Below the pieces are notes generated by a model. The model was not told where the DNA came from. It worked only from the letters and a program-made list of their open reading frames with translations, and ran no database searches. Of a DNA stretch of 64,000 bases, positions 31,650 to 43,001 are shown piece by piece. The stretch is from Bostrychus sinensis. Lineage: Eukaryota; Chordata; Actinopteri; Gobiiformes; Eleotridae. A program made the position numbers and the translations under genes. Position 1 is the stretch's first letter; every line of letters starts with the position of its first letter. The stretch spans positions 31,932,903 through 31,996,902 of the forward strand of contig CM036243.1 of the NCBI GenBank assembly GCA_020698575.1. The letters are read 5' to 3'.

Positions 31650-32245
31650 TTCCTTAGGGTTTGACTGGAACATCAGATTTATGTTGCCTAAAGCGTCTTA
31701 TTAGGACCTCACTTTGTTGTGGAGTACCCCAAGGATCAATTCTGGGACCTATCACGTTTTCTTTACATCTACTGCCTTTAGGTCAGATTTTTAAAAGACA
31801 TGGCATATCGTACTTTTTATACGCGGATGATTCTCAAGTCTGCCTACCAGTCAAGAAAAACAGTAGTAAGTAGTAGTAGTAGTAGTAGTTTAGAAAGTTT
31901 GAAGGACGTCAAGAGTTGGTTGGCTGTGAACGTTTTCAATTTAAATGAGCCCCAGGGTGGACTTCCGACTCCTGTGTGGATTTGGGTCCTTTCCAACAAT
32001 ATATCAAGCTGGAAGATGGAGATTTAAAATTTGACAAACAGATAAATGCTGTGTTCAAATCCAGTTTTTAATCATCTTTGGCTTTTATCAAGACTTAAAT
32101 CAGTTTTATCTTTTAGTGATTGGGAGCGGGTTTTATCTCTACATGTCTGGAGCGTCTTTTAGCTGGCGAAGGGAACACGTAACACCCATTTTGACTGAAC
32201 TCCATTGGCTTGCCATTCATTTTAGAGTTGGTTTTAGGATTAGCA
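31650..32245 (+). mobile_element. LINE reverse-transcriptase fragment (L2/CR1-like), degenerate
   Basis: The frame 31661-31873 (70 codons) holds GVPQGSILGP at residues 21-30 and the catalytic YADD at residues 54-57 (codons from 31820), both hallmarks of non-LTR reverse transcriptase, with 'LLPLGQIF' between them as in L2-like elements. A stop in a TAG microsatellite ends it. Later pieces continue in shifted frames: LSNNISSW, then KFDKQINAV (from about 32027) and TPILTELHWL (from 32182). The N-terminal endonuclease and palm start are missing, so it cannot be active. Confidence 0.85.
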
Positions 32246-32276
32246 TCGCACAAATTTGTGGATAAAATGATTTGAA

Positions 32277-32560
32277 ATTCACTCGTTTCTCATGTCACTG
32301 CGTCGTTCTCTGGGCCGGGGCCGTTGTTCCCCTCTGACCTGGGGCTGAGTGCTCTCGCAGCGCTGTGTCTGCGGCTTTGGCTGCTCCTTCACGGCCACAG
32401 ACAGAAGCAGGGGGGCGCGCACAAACCCTGCTAAGTGCATTGGACGTCTGCGGACCGCGAACCTCCCGTATCCCGTGTCTCATGTCCTGTTTCGCATTTG
32501 TAGGTTTCGTTACCTTCACTTGTTTAGCAAAATGGCTGCACAGGGATAGCAACTTTGATC
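32277..32560. other. Short G/C-rich island of unknown origin
   Basis: Abrupt rise in G/C and CpG ('gggccggggccgttgttcc', 'gcggaccgcgaacctccc'). Overlapping frames of 85 (-), 66 (+) and 73 (+) codons are present and none shows a known domain. It could be part of a LINE, a CpG island or a captured fragment. Confidence 0.4.
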
Positions 32561-32584
32561 CAACTGAACTAACTGTGAACGACT

Positions 32585-33357
32585 AACCAAGATTATACCA
32601 GGACAAAACCTAGACTAAACCAGGATTCCACCATGACTAGTCCTGACTTGTCCCACTTTTGGTTGTACTGCACAGCCATTTAGGCACCTGTCCCTCCATC
32701 CCACTGATTAAGATAATGTCCCACTTTCTCATTGGTGCTCAGTGGATCTTATAAATAAATAAAAAAGAGAGAGATTCAAGTTAAGAAAAAGGTAAGATCA
32801 CTATTCTTTGTGTAAAATGTAGAAGAAATATTTGTGGGCATCCCATCCTGATAGGTTGAATAAATGGTTGGTGTTGCTGTGCCTATGTTTCAGGGTTGGT
32901 GCTGGATTGTTTTAAGAAAATGCAAACTGAGAGCTTTGATTTTTTTCTGTTCTACCTTTTTTTTATTCCAATGAATAACGTCTCAGTAAAACATTACTTT
33001 GCAAAATGTGTGTTTTGGGGATGAAAACAGCACATCAAATATGTTATAAGCTCTAAACTGTAGTAACTTGAATCTCAGTAAGTTAGTAAAGGTGGATTTT
33101 CCTACCATCCCACCTTGTCCCACCCCATTGCACTACTTGTCCCAGTACTTTTTGAGGTGGTCATCTTATCCATGACTAACCCGGGACTACTCCAAGATAA
33201 ACCAGGTCTGAACCAGGTCTAGCCCCAACTAAAGCAGGACTAAAACAGGAATAAAACTAACTAACTTACACAAAATCAGGACTTGAACTGCAAAAGCCCC
33301 AGAAGAAGCCTGCGTACCAACAGTGGTAGCCGTACCACATTTTGAGAACCACTGGTC
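32585..33357 (-). mobile_element. Decayed array-bearing element with hAT-like end
   Basis: AAACCAGGACT-type words occur at 32590-32645 and 33180-33260. The right end 'ccacattttgagaaccactg' (to about 33354) is a hAT-type terminus like those at 9608 and 38174. Between them lies unrecognised sequence. It is probably an old copy of the element that carries the 11-bp repeat, possibly with an insertion. Confidence 0.5.
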
Positions 33358-33784
33358 TAGTCGTAGTCAGTTTGTCCCTTGTGAAACTTGCCCAAATCAT
33401 TGTACATCTTTCCTGCTAACGAACACATCCACAAAATGTTCACTTGGTGCCATGGTTAAGCGATAATCTGTGTTATTCACTTCACCTGTGAGTGGTCATA
33501 ATGTTATGGCTGACTGGTGTAGGTTTGGCTGGCAGCTAATAATATCAACTTTCTCTAAGTTTTGTTTTTCAGGATAAATGCTTTTGGCCAGTCAGACCTC
33601 TCTGCCTCACAATGCTAGAAAAACTTTTTAAATAAGAGTTAAAAATTTGATAAGAAACAACACTTTTAGAAGCACAATGGCCACAATGAATGTCTACAAG
33701 CGCTGCCACAATTTCCTTCTGTCACTCAACTATCAGTACAACTTAATCTAAGAAAACTACAGCAGGCGGACACCAATAAATCAA
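33358..33784. other. Non-coding stretch
   Basis: No gene or repeat recognised. Confidence 0.35.
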
Positions 33785-34240
33785 GCCAATGAGTCATTTA
33801 AAAAAAGCAATGCTGTGCGCCGAGTTTGGAGACAGAGGATCAATGGCAAAGTGCATTTAAGGCTTTCTTCTCTTTCGGCTTCGTCTCGGCTGCGGCTCGC
33901 AACAAAAGAAACTTCCCCGTAATTAGTCACCTGTCTCGGTGTCAGCGCCGCTTCAAAAACAACTCCTCCATTTGTAGCTGCACTCGGCGTCGATCAGTAT
34001 TCATTAATGCACAAAGCAACAACAGCCGCGCCGAGATTAAAACGAGCAGCTGTTCGAGACGGCGTCCCGCGGCACGAGCTCCAGAGGTGAGCGCCCGCGT
34101 TTACCTGGCCATGCTGCGTAATGAAATAACACTCGCAATTACACTCCCGGACCACAGGGGGCAACAGTCACTCCAGGTTAAGGTCGACGGCTTCCGCAGT
34201 CATAAAAAACAATAGTGTGCCATATGCGCCCCCTGCGATG
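33785..34240. other. CpG-rich low-copy block, candidate conserved element
   Basis: Low-copy sequence with many CpGs and homeodomain-like words ('cgtaattagtcacctg', 'cagtattcattaatgcac'). The 129-codon frame at 33826-34215 (+) is Ser/Arg/Asn-rich, has no domain, and ends just after a 'caccaca/gggggc'-type low-complexity patch, so coding is doubtful. An enhancer-like element is the more likely reading. Confidence 0.4.
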
Positions 34241-34731
34241 TGGGACGTGTTGTTAAATATAATGCTATTCTTCTATTGTCTATGTCTTTTTCCAGTGTTT
34301 TCTCCACCTAAAGTCCAATAAATACTTTAGGTGATATTAATATTGTTAAAGGTTTACACCGCCTCATGCCCAAAGTAGCTGGGAAAGGCTACAATGACCC
34401 ACTTTTAGAATTAGGTGTCTAAACCAGGGGTGTCCAAGATGTTTTCTAGGAACTAAACACACATACAGTGTAAATTAAAAGCTGAATAATTATAATTTAT
34501 TTTCTTTGACGGCAAATTCGAAAACCAAATCCAACAAAATAACATCTTTGAACATAAAAAACATCCTCTAGGTAATAATTTTTAGTTCAAAACATACAAA
34601 ATTTGCTTTGACCTTTCATACAAATGTACAGACAAAGCCATAGAAATGCTGCATGAAAGTGCTGGTCGTACATTTCATCATAGAAGCTAAGAACCATGTG
34701 AAGTCTTGACCCAAGACACAAATAGATTTAT
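34241..34731. other. Non-coding stretch with a hAT-like terminus
   Basis: 34427-34442 reads 'ccaggggtgtccaaga', like the start of a hAT/Charlie element. No matching second end was found nearby. Confidence 0.35.
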
Positions 34732-34860
34732 TTGATACCAGTACTTAAATGATACCTGGTTTTTGATACCAGTACTTAAATGATACCTGGTTTTTGATGC
34801 CAGTACTTAAATGATACCTGGTTTTTGATGCCAGTACCTGAGCGATACTTTTTCTGATAC
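34732..34860 (+). repeat. 31-bp tandem repeat, about four units
   Basis: Unit starts 'ttgataccagtacttaaatg' and continues 'atacctggttt'. Three near-perfect units plus a diverged one. Further 'gataccagtggtat' words at 35050-35090 suggest the unit came from a larger dispersed repeat rich in 'gatacc/ggtat' pairs. Confidence 0.9.
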
Positions 34861-35421
34861 CTATGGTGAGCTAATTCATCTTCTACAATCATAAAACACA
34901 ATAATACTGAATAAAAGACCATTTTTTGCTGTAAGTTAAAGCCAGTAGTTTGTATGATTTAATCTGCGTTCTTTATCTGATTCATTCATGCAAAGGAACA
35001 TTAAAGGTCCCATTAGGAACTGAAACTTGGTACTGAATAGTTTTTTTCCGATACCAGTGGTATTGTAACACTTCAATACCACAAAGGTATTGTTGTTTAG
35101 TTAGCTATCATCTGAAGTGGCTTTTTGTTTTGCTTTAAACTGCACTTCAAAGACTACTGTAACCTCAGAGGGTCAAATCTCAAACTACAAATCCCCACTG
35201 GAGTTTACAGCTGGCCAACATCAGGTTGTATCACTTTTCTGTAACTGAGAGTCAAACTGAAGTTTACAGACGCAATAAAAACATAAGAGGCTGAAATACT
35301 TTTTAAGATTTGAGACTATAAGATTTCAGACTTTTAAAATACATTTTAAGGGCAATATTAGTGTTATCATCATAGTTATGATTGTTGTTGTTATTGTGTA
35401 TTTCATTTTATTTACTTTTAT
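34861..35421. other. Non-coding stretch
   Basis: Contains 'ttggtactgaatag' and 'ccgataccagtggtattg' (35050-35070), related to the 31-bp repeat upstream. Otherwise nothing recognised. Confidence 0.35.
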
Positions 35422-35875
35422 CAGGGGGGTATGGATAAGGTTATGTAGGTTATGTTAAATGTATTGATCTTTTATTCCTACAATACAACTCTATCAATAG
35501 GCATTACCTAGATTTGCATTGTATGGTTTTCTTGGTAGTGAATATCACTACACATGGAGAAAATGATAGAAATGGAAATACTGAAATGTAATTCGCATGT
35601 TAAAATAAAACCACATATGTCTTTTGGGGTGTAATGCTTATGTTTTTAATTAAATAAAATGTTATATTCAACTTTCTTTTGCTGTCTGTCTGCTGGACAT
35701 AATCAACCCCGGCCGTGATGCTATGGTTTTTGGCAAAAAGTTGCTGTATCGACTGTAACAATATGAAGGTCGTTTCAAATCCTATATTTCTAAATTACCC
35801 AATATTGTTCTTGAATCAGATCAAAACCATTCTAAACGATACGTATCATTGCAAAAACGTATCGTTACAACCCTA
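35422..35875 (+). mobile_element. hAT-like miniature element, GTGTAACGATA family, copy 2
   Basis: Direct copy of 4913-5350. The right end 'cgtatcgttacaacccta' is better preserved here. Flanking 8-mers 'acttttat' and 'ttttttat' agree at six positions, a possible decayed target duplication. An 87-codon frame across it is not conserved in copy 1. Confidence 0.7.
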
Positions 35876-36461
35876 TTTTTTATTACTATTTTGTATTTAT
35901 TTATTTTTATCTTTAATACAGTTTAATTTTGTTTTAAATCTAAAAATATCACAGTATGCTTCTTGCCCTTTTTCCTAATGCTATTTTGCATTCTGTCAAT
36001 ATGGCATAATGCAAAGTTCTTATAGCATATAGTCACATCTAGACTTGTAGATCTTGCATATATGAAGCAATGAAATACTGGATCATTTCTGGCCTTATTT
36101 CTTTTGGCCTGCCCAGACACAATCATTTACTTAAATTAAAAATTCCACGTTTTGTCACTGCAAACCAAATAGATAAACATATTTTTTTTCTATAGATGGA
36201 GCATTTTTTTTTTATTTTTTTTTTATGTTAAGCTTAATTGTGTGAATGTTTTTCAGATTGTGTCGATCCAGTGCCTCCTAAATTCTGACGCCAATCCAAT
36301 TACATCCAGAGGCCGTTTTTTTTTTTTTGCCCTTTTGCCTTGGAAGGTCAACTCTAATCCACATAAGAGAAACTTTTTATATGAAATATCTAAAAGAAAA
36401 TGGATAGCCAGGCTAAAGCTCTTAAGGACCTATTGAAAATGGCTTATAGTGTTATAGTTAT
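35876..36461. other. A/T-rich stretch
   Basis: T runs at about 36181-36190, 36206-36223 and 36317-36328. No gene or repeat family recognised. Confidence 0.4.
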
Positions 36462-38128
36462 AAAACAGGCCTAAACCAGGACTAAACCATGACTGAACCA
36501 GGACTAAACCAGACGTAAAACAGGCCTAAACCAGGACTAAACCATGACTGAACCAGGACTAAACCAGACGTAAAACAGGTCTAAACCAGGACTAAACCAT
36601 GACTGAACCAGGCCTAAACCAGACATAAAACAGGTCTAAACCAGGACTAAACCATGACTAAACCAGGACTAAACCAGACGTTAAACAGGTCTAAACCAGG
36701 ACTAAACCATGACTGAACCAGGACTAAACCAGGACTGAACCAGGTCTAAACCAGGACTAAAACAGGCCTAAACCAGACGTTAAACAGGTCTAAACCAGGA
36801 CTAAACCATGACTGAACCATGACTAAACCAGACGTAAAACAGGTCTAAACCAGGACTAAACCATGACTAAAACAGGCCTAAACAGGACTAAACCATGACA
36901 AAACCATGACAAAACCAGGACTAAACCAGGACTAAACCAGATGTAAAACAGGTCTAAACCAGGACTAAACCAGACATAAAACAGGTCTAAACCAGGACTA
37001 AACCATGACTGAACCAGGACTAAACCAGACGTTAAACAGGTCTAAACCAGGACTAAAACAGGCCTAAACCAGGACTAAACCAGACGTAAAACAGGCCTAA
37101 ACCATGACTAAACCATGACTAAACCATGACTAAACCATGACTAAACCAGACGTAAAACAGGTCTAAACCAGGACTAAACCATGATTGAACCAGGACTAAA
37201 CCATGACTAAACCATGACTAAACCAGGACTAAACCAGGACTAAACCAGGACTAAACCAGGACTAAACCAGACGTAAAACAGGTCTAAACCAGGACTAAAC
37301 CATGACTGAACCAGGACTAAACCAGGACTAAACCATGACTAAACCATGACTAAACCAGGACTAAACCAGGACTAAACCAGGACTAAACCAGGACTAAACC
37401 AGGACTAAACCAGACGTAAAACAGGTCTAAACCAGGACTAAACCATGACTGAACCAGGACTAAACCATGACTAAACCATGACTAAACCAGGACTAAACCA
37501 GGACTAAACCAGGACTAAACCAGGACTAAACCAGGACTAAACCAGACGTAAAACAGGTCTAAACCAGGACTAAACCATGACTAAAACAGGCCTAAACAGG
37601 ACTAAACCATGACAAAACCATGACAAAACCAGGACTAAACCAGGACTAAACCAGATGTAAAACAGGTCTAAACCAGGACTAAACCATGACTAAAACAGGC
37701 CTAAACAGGACTAAACCATGACAAAACCATGACAAAACCAGGACTAAACCAGGACTAAACCAGATGTAAAACAGGTCTAAACCAGGACTAAACCATGACT
37801 AAATCATGACTAAACCAGACGTAAACCAGGTCTAAACCAGGACTAAACCAGACGTAAAACAAGTCTAAACCAGGACTAAACCAGACGTAAAACAGGACTA
37901 AACCAGGACTAAACCATGAAAAAAACCAGGTCTAAACCAGGACTAAACCATGACAAAACCAGGTCTAAACCGGGACTAAACCATGACAAAACCAGGTCTA
38001 AACCAGGTCTAAACAATGTCTAAACCATGACTAAACCAGACGTAAAACAGGTCTAAACCAGGACTAAACCATGACAAAACCAGGTCTAAACCAGATCTAA
38101 ACCAGGACTAAACTAGGTCCATACCAAG
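36462..38128 (-). repeat. AAACCAGGACT minisatellite array, 1.67 kb, with 55-bp higher-order unit
   Basis: The largest array in the window. Monomers are 11 bp (AAACCAGGACT, AAACCAGGTCT, AAACCATGACT, AAACCAGACGT). The marker 'agacgtaaaa' (or a one- to two-base variant) recurs at 36511, 36566, 36621, 36676, 36775 and 36830, at spacings 55, 55, 55, 99 and 55, all multiples of 11. A longer block around 'aacaggccta' repeats at 36871, 37585 and 37694. Marked as minus because other arrays read GGTTTAGTCCT on the + strand. Confidence 0.95.
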
Positions 38129-38149
38129 TCAACAAAACATCAGATGTAC

Positions 38150-38300
38150 CCGTATCCCAGTTTGAGAACCACTGAATATTGATTTGGCCTAGGTTTTACA
38201 CTGGATGCCCTTCCTGACAGGGCCATACACAGGATTTTAGAAATAATGAGGTCTATCATGTAGACGGCCAGTTTAGTCCCTGTTTAGACCTGGCTGTGGC
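38150..38300. mobile_element. hAT-like terminus followed by SINE-tail-like module
   Basis: 38150-38174 ends 'tttgagaaccactg', a hAT-type end closing the array. It is followed by 'acactggatgcccttcctg', 'ggccatacacaggatttt' and 'cggccagtttagtccctg', a diverged and partly deleted copy of the module at 26103 and 58291 with only two repeat units after it. Confidence 0.6.
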
Positions 38301-39194
38301 TGGATTATTGTGTATTCAACAATATAACACAACATATTTCTGTAGCTCAAAGCAATACACACTCTCCCAAATTACTTAAAGATTACCTAACACTGAAAAT
38401 AACTCGTGATGGTAATAAATAGGACGAGTAAGCTGAATATGTAACATTTAGGCAGACTTAAGCGTGCGTGTGTATGTTCATGTCAGTGTGTGTACGAGGC
38501 GTCTCAGCGTTAAATGCCAAGCTACTCTCATGGGACTCAAACAAGAAAGAAAAGTAGATCAAATAAGCAGCAAAACTGTCTATGTGGACGTTACTCCCAA
38601 AATGAAGCCAGTATATGTGTACGTATGTGTATGTATGTGTATTTATGTGTGTGTGTATGTACGGGGAGGATCACAGTGTGCTCTTTGGGTCTCTTTGGGA
38701 CTTTTTAGTGTTTTAGTCAGACAACATCATACATCATGCCGGTGTTTAGGACCAGAGGAGCTGTCTGCGAAAGAGCATCATCCCGTCACCGAAGGGAGGC
38801 GTGGCCTACGAGAGCGAGAGAGAAAAGATTTACGGGATGTATTTTAACCGTGGGACCTCAGATACTACTGCGTTTTGGCTTATAGCTTGTTATGTGTGTA
38901 ATACGGATACTACGTATATTAAAGTTGAATTTGTTTTAATAAGGTGCCAGCTTCTACTAGTGGACACATGTGGTATTGCGTTGAAAAAGGTAGCTCAGAG
39001 AAATGTAGTACTTTTGGATGTAAATATCTAATCAGCCAATCACATGGAAGCAAGTGGATTTGTGGACATGTTAAAATAAAACAAAAAAACAGATGAAACC
39101 TCACATTTGGCATCAGGATGAGCAGAAAAAGTGACAATAAAAATAGTAAAAATAATAATAATATACACAATGTTGTTTTAAAATTAGGTTCATT
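38301..39194. other. Non-coding stretch with TG/TATG-rich patch
   Basis: 38606-38662 is an impure TG/TATG microsatellite. A 127-codon frame (38464-38847) is Val/Tyr/Cys-rich because of it and is not a credible gene. The rest is unrecognised. Confidence 0.4.
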
Positions 39195-39372
39195 CACTTG
39201 TAAGCTACCACAGCTGTCCTGGGGCAGACTGACAGAGACATGGCAGCCATTCTGTGCCCATGGCCTCTCCAACCAACACCACAACACATAAACTCGAAAT
39301 CACACTAACACATTCATACATAGGCAAGGTGGGTGAAGTGTCTTGCCCGAGGATACAAAGGCAGTACCTTTC
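39195..39372 (-). mobile_element. tRNA-derived SINE, head missing
   Basis: Contains 'cacagctgtcctggggcag', 'cattcatacataggcaagg' and 'gaagtgtcttgcccgagga' in the same order as 12076-12363, but the tRNA-like head is missing at the right. Confidence 0.8.
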
Positions 39373-40768
39373 AGTCTTTGAAAAGATTACATATTATGCA
39401 GCATTCTTGTAAAGGTTGTTAAATTAATATAAGAGCGGCTACAGAACAATAACAATCACATTTAGACAAGTTGGAAGGCAAGAAAGTGTGAGATTGCATC
39501 CATTTTTAAGTCAAATTCCCTCATAAGTTCATAGATATCAAAATTTTCAGGGATTTTATGCAAGTCAAAGCGTTTGACCTACTTTTTTTATTCTGGATCT
39601 CATAAAGACAGGAGGGCTCAGGGGCATGCTGGGAAACCAACATGCACACACTTGTACTTATGAACTTATGCTTTGTAACACTCCACTGTAATATGTACAA
39701 TTGCCTCAATGAGAAAATGAGTTGAGGATTAGAGGTCGTCCAATCTGAGTTTTTCTATGGCCCATGCCAAGACCAATTTATTAATTTTTTTTTTTTAATT
39801 CAGAGCAGCTGACAGCCAATAAACACCTTTTTGGGGACAATTTTCTTAAGTTTGTGAATGAAATGAATATAAAATAGCCATTTGTTTGCAGGTAGAGCTT
39901 TGGGAGACCTATAAAATGCATTTGGATTTTTATTCTACGAGATTCTGCGCCGGACAAATGAGCAAAAGTCTTTTTATTGCCGTTTTGAGCTTTTCAGGCT
40001 GAGATAACGCGATTTCCGATGTTTAATATAAACTGCAGAGTAAGAGCCCAAACTGCTACCATATGGTTGGGGAAGCTGGGGTCCTTCAGTCCCATGGCTG
40101 TCCGGACATGTGCCTCAACAAAAATCGGCATCAAAGCGCAGGAATCGGCCGACTGCTGATTCACTAAAAAATGCAAAAATGTCTTCCTCTGATGAGAATT
40201 TAAGAGAAGGTATTGTTTATTTGTATTGGAGAGTATTGTTTGCCAAATGGTACGTCAAGCTAAAACCTAAATATTGTTTCATTCATCGTCTTCCTACTGT
40301 ACTGGACCCTATCCCGAAAACTATGGGCCTTTAGCGGGTAAACCCTTAACAAGACTCTGAAAAGATTCAAGTGGGTCATAATAAAATGATTAGGGATAAA
40401 ACTGCGCCCCACAATCAGAATATTCTCTGTGACAAATCTGAATGGCTCTGTTGGCAAAAGCTTAGACAGAAAGCTGCACACTCCTCCAAAAATAAAATGA
40501 CTAAATAAAGTATAACACATCGGTGGCATCCCGTTCTTTATTCCTATTTTGACTCTTCTCTTTGTCAAACTGTGAAGAAAAGCCGCAGCTCGGAGCCAGC
40601 CGACACGAGAGCAAAGCACAAAGTAAATAAAAATGAATAATGCGCACAGTCCTGGATTTCCTAATATGGCACTTCCTGGGAGATCCAGCAGCTCCCCCTG
40701 CAGCAAACAGGAGCGGCTAAAAAGACGTACTGTGGACATAGAGTGCTGTGCTGTGTCAGAGATCATTA
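39373..40768. other. Mixed stretch with remnants of a dispersed repeat
   Basis: 39728-39775 ('agaggtcgtccaatctgag') and 40120-40165 ('atcggcatcaaagcgcagg', 'atcggccgactgctg') resemble two ends of a teleost repeat rich in 'cgatatcggc' words, from memory, with diverged sequence between. No coding feature. 40380-40740 is unrecognised. Confidence 0.35.
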
Positions 40769-40925
40769 CCTGGACTGGGACCTGGACTGGGACCTGGACT
40801 GGGACCTGGACTGGGACCTGGACTGGGACCTGGCCTGGGACCTGGCCTGGGACCTGGACTGGGACCTGGACTGGGACCTGGCCTGGGACCTGGACTGGGA
40901 CCTGGACTGGGACCTGGACTGGGGC
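40769..40925. repeat. 12-bp minisatellite (CTGGACTGGGAC), about 13 units
   Basis: Units CTGGACTGGGAC with a CTGGCCTGGGAC variant. As 12 is a multiple of 3, all frames stay open, giving artefact frames of 269, 125, 86, 68 and 62 codons on both strands. The longest (40260-41069, -) encodes (PVQV)n and has no other support. Confidence 0.95.
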
Positions 40926-41091
40926 GTGTGAGGCTGGAGAGAGGCTCGCGCTGAAGCATACGATGTTCACGAGAAGAACTCCATACAAAACACTGCGAGA
41001 GAAGACATAAGGACATAAGAATACACTGAAATGGGTGCTCAAATTCGCCAAAAACATGTTAGAAGGCATTTAATGTACAAAAGTGTTGGTT

Positions 41092-41180
41092 GTTTTTATT
41101 TTATTTAACCTTTATTTAACCTGGAAAGTCCCACTGAGAGCACATATCTCGTTTCAAGTCCTCCACAAGCATCAACTACA
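41092..41180 (-). mobile_element. LINE 3' tail, reverse orientation
   Basis: 'atttaacctttatttaacct' and 'ggaaagtcccactgag' on the + strand are the reverse complement of a common fish non-LTR tail ending in a 'ggttaaataaa' repeat. The body is truncated. Confidence 0.6.
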
Positions 41181-41904
41181 AAGAATACAAAACAACTATA
41201 AAAGAAGCACTTGAAAACACTGGCAAATTAATTTTTCAGATTTTAATATTTTGAAGGATCAGTTCCTTGTGTTTCCTGTAAATCAGTGAACCGCCAGAGC
41301 TTTCTATCCGGCCGCCAGAATATTACTGAATTCAGGAATAGCCTAGAGAGGGGAAAAATATAGGTGCCTATATACTTTTCTTTCTGAAAGTAGCTTATGC
41401 CGCAGTCTGTCTTTAATCAAAAATTAATGACAATAAACTTGCTCTAATTAAACATTTCTTGTATCGTTTTATGCTCATTTTGTCTATATTTATAGTATTA
41501 CAGTCATTTTTCACATATGTCCGCTTGGGCTTTTTCCCCTGCACATAAAGCCTTGAGGCCTGTGATCTAAAACATAAAAACAAATGAAGTCAAACCTAAA
41601 ATCTTGTCTAAGACTTTGGTTAATGGGAGAAATTAAAGTTCTTCCTGATACTATCGTTGTTATATCAGAATTAACAGGTGTCAGGCTTAAGTGCAAGCAG
41701 AATATTAATATATTAAATGATAATATAATACTTATTTTATTTTATGAGATCATCTTGTCCTCACTGTGACTGCCGGGAAAAAATCCTGGCCCTTGGATAA
41801 ATGTAGTTGATGACCCCTGCTGTAACTAGTATCAGGCTGAACAGTATTGAAATGCCATTATCCCGGCCTCTGCACGAACACTATAGCAACATAAAGAACA
41901 TAAA
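41181..41904. other. Low-copy stretch
   Basis: 41260-41480 is low-copy with 'aaaaattaatgacaataaac' and 'gctctaattaaac' words, a weak candidate conserved element. 41775-41820 ends 'gttgatgacccctg', like a hAT-type terminus without partner. Confidence 0.35.
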
Positions 41905-42239
41905 CAGGGTTTCTGCATGGTCTTAAAGGTCTAAAAAAGTCTTAAATTTGTCAAGATGCAGACTGTTAGGTCTTAAATACATTTAAACAGATCTTAAATA
42001 CTGTATGCACGTACATTAGATGCAACGACCCAAAACGGCTACTTAAATGCGCAAAGTCATTTTACCAACACCAAAATGAGAGCTTAGACTTTTTCTTACT
42101 GAGACCAAAATGCTTTGCAGTGCTCAGTGTCACAAATGTTCTCAGCTTTTTGTACACCGCATGCTTACAAAATAGGTATTATTTTGTTTTGGTCTTAAAA
42201 AAGTCTTAAATTAAACTTTTTGAAGCTGTAGAAACCTTG
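41905..42239. mobile_element. Miniature element, 'ggtttct...gtcttaaa' family
   Basis: Left end 'cagggtttctgcatggtctt' and right end 'gaagctgtagaaaccttg' form imperfect inverted repeats. 'gtcttaaa' words recur near both ends. A frequent teleost repeat from memory; no coding content and no convincing target duplication. Confidence 0.75.
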
Positions 42240-42743
42240 ACATGAAGAGAATAATGTCCAGTATTATGTTATGTGCAGAGAAATGGTGGAAGTCTTTGTC
42301 TGAGTTTAAGGCCATGATGACGAGGAAACACAAATCTTAGCTTTAGATTTGAAGGATCCCATTGATTTCAAAACTAATTTGGCTAACAATCAACACCACA
42401 AGTAGTTTTATTGGTTTGCAAGATAAATCTAGATTTAAAATAAGTGTTTTTGGAAAGGCAGCTCATCTGGAAGAATCTTGCTCAAAGTTGTTACTACATC
42501 CTGCTTTTAAAACATATAACTAATCATAATAATGTTTGGTTTGGCTTTGCTTAAAGTATTATAAATCCTAATTGTCCAGTCGTGAAAAGTAGCTCGCCGC
42601 TGCCAAAGAAAAAAGGGTAAACTCCTGCCTTCGCTAATTTGGGATTGAATAAATTAAACATTTCTTTTGTGTCCAGAATAATTCAATACACTGTTTATAT
42701 GTCAGTGTTTCAGAGCCACCTAAAAATGTATTTCAGCAGCACC
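42240..42743. other. Non-coding stretch
   Basis: Nothing recognised. Confidence 0.35.
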
Positions 42744-42826
42744 CAAAAAAAATTAAAAAATAAATAAAAATAAAAATAAAAATAAAAATAAATAAAAAAT
42801 AATAAATAAATAAATAAATAAATAAA
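42744..42826. repeat. A-rich (TAAA)n/(TAAAA)n low-complexity repeat
   Basis: Mixed TAAAA and TAAA units, perfect TAAA towards the right. Confidence 0.9.
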
Positions 42827-43001
42827 CATGCTGAAGTTCATAGCGCAATTTCAGTGCTGTTGCTAAATTAAGAATATGTTTAACAGGAAAAGACAAAATA
42901 AAGAAAACCCAATTAACCATGCATTATCCAAAACACATTAATTAACAGTGTTATAATGCTTTAAATGTTCTTGTCCATCTCTGCCAACCAGGTAACATTT
43001 T

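Noticed and set aside
36462..38128. CRISPR-like array
   Set aside because: Contiguous 11-bp monomers without unique spacers, in a eukaryotic context; it is a minisatellite.
38464..38847. 127-codon frame
   Set aside because: Val/Tyr/Cys-rich from the impure TG/TATG microsatellite.
40260..41069. 269-codon minus-strand open frame, longest in the window
   Set aside because: It is held open by the 12-bp minisatellite (40769-40925), whose length is a multiple of 3, so several frames on both strands are open at once. Outside the repeat it has no domain and unusual composition.
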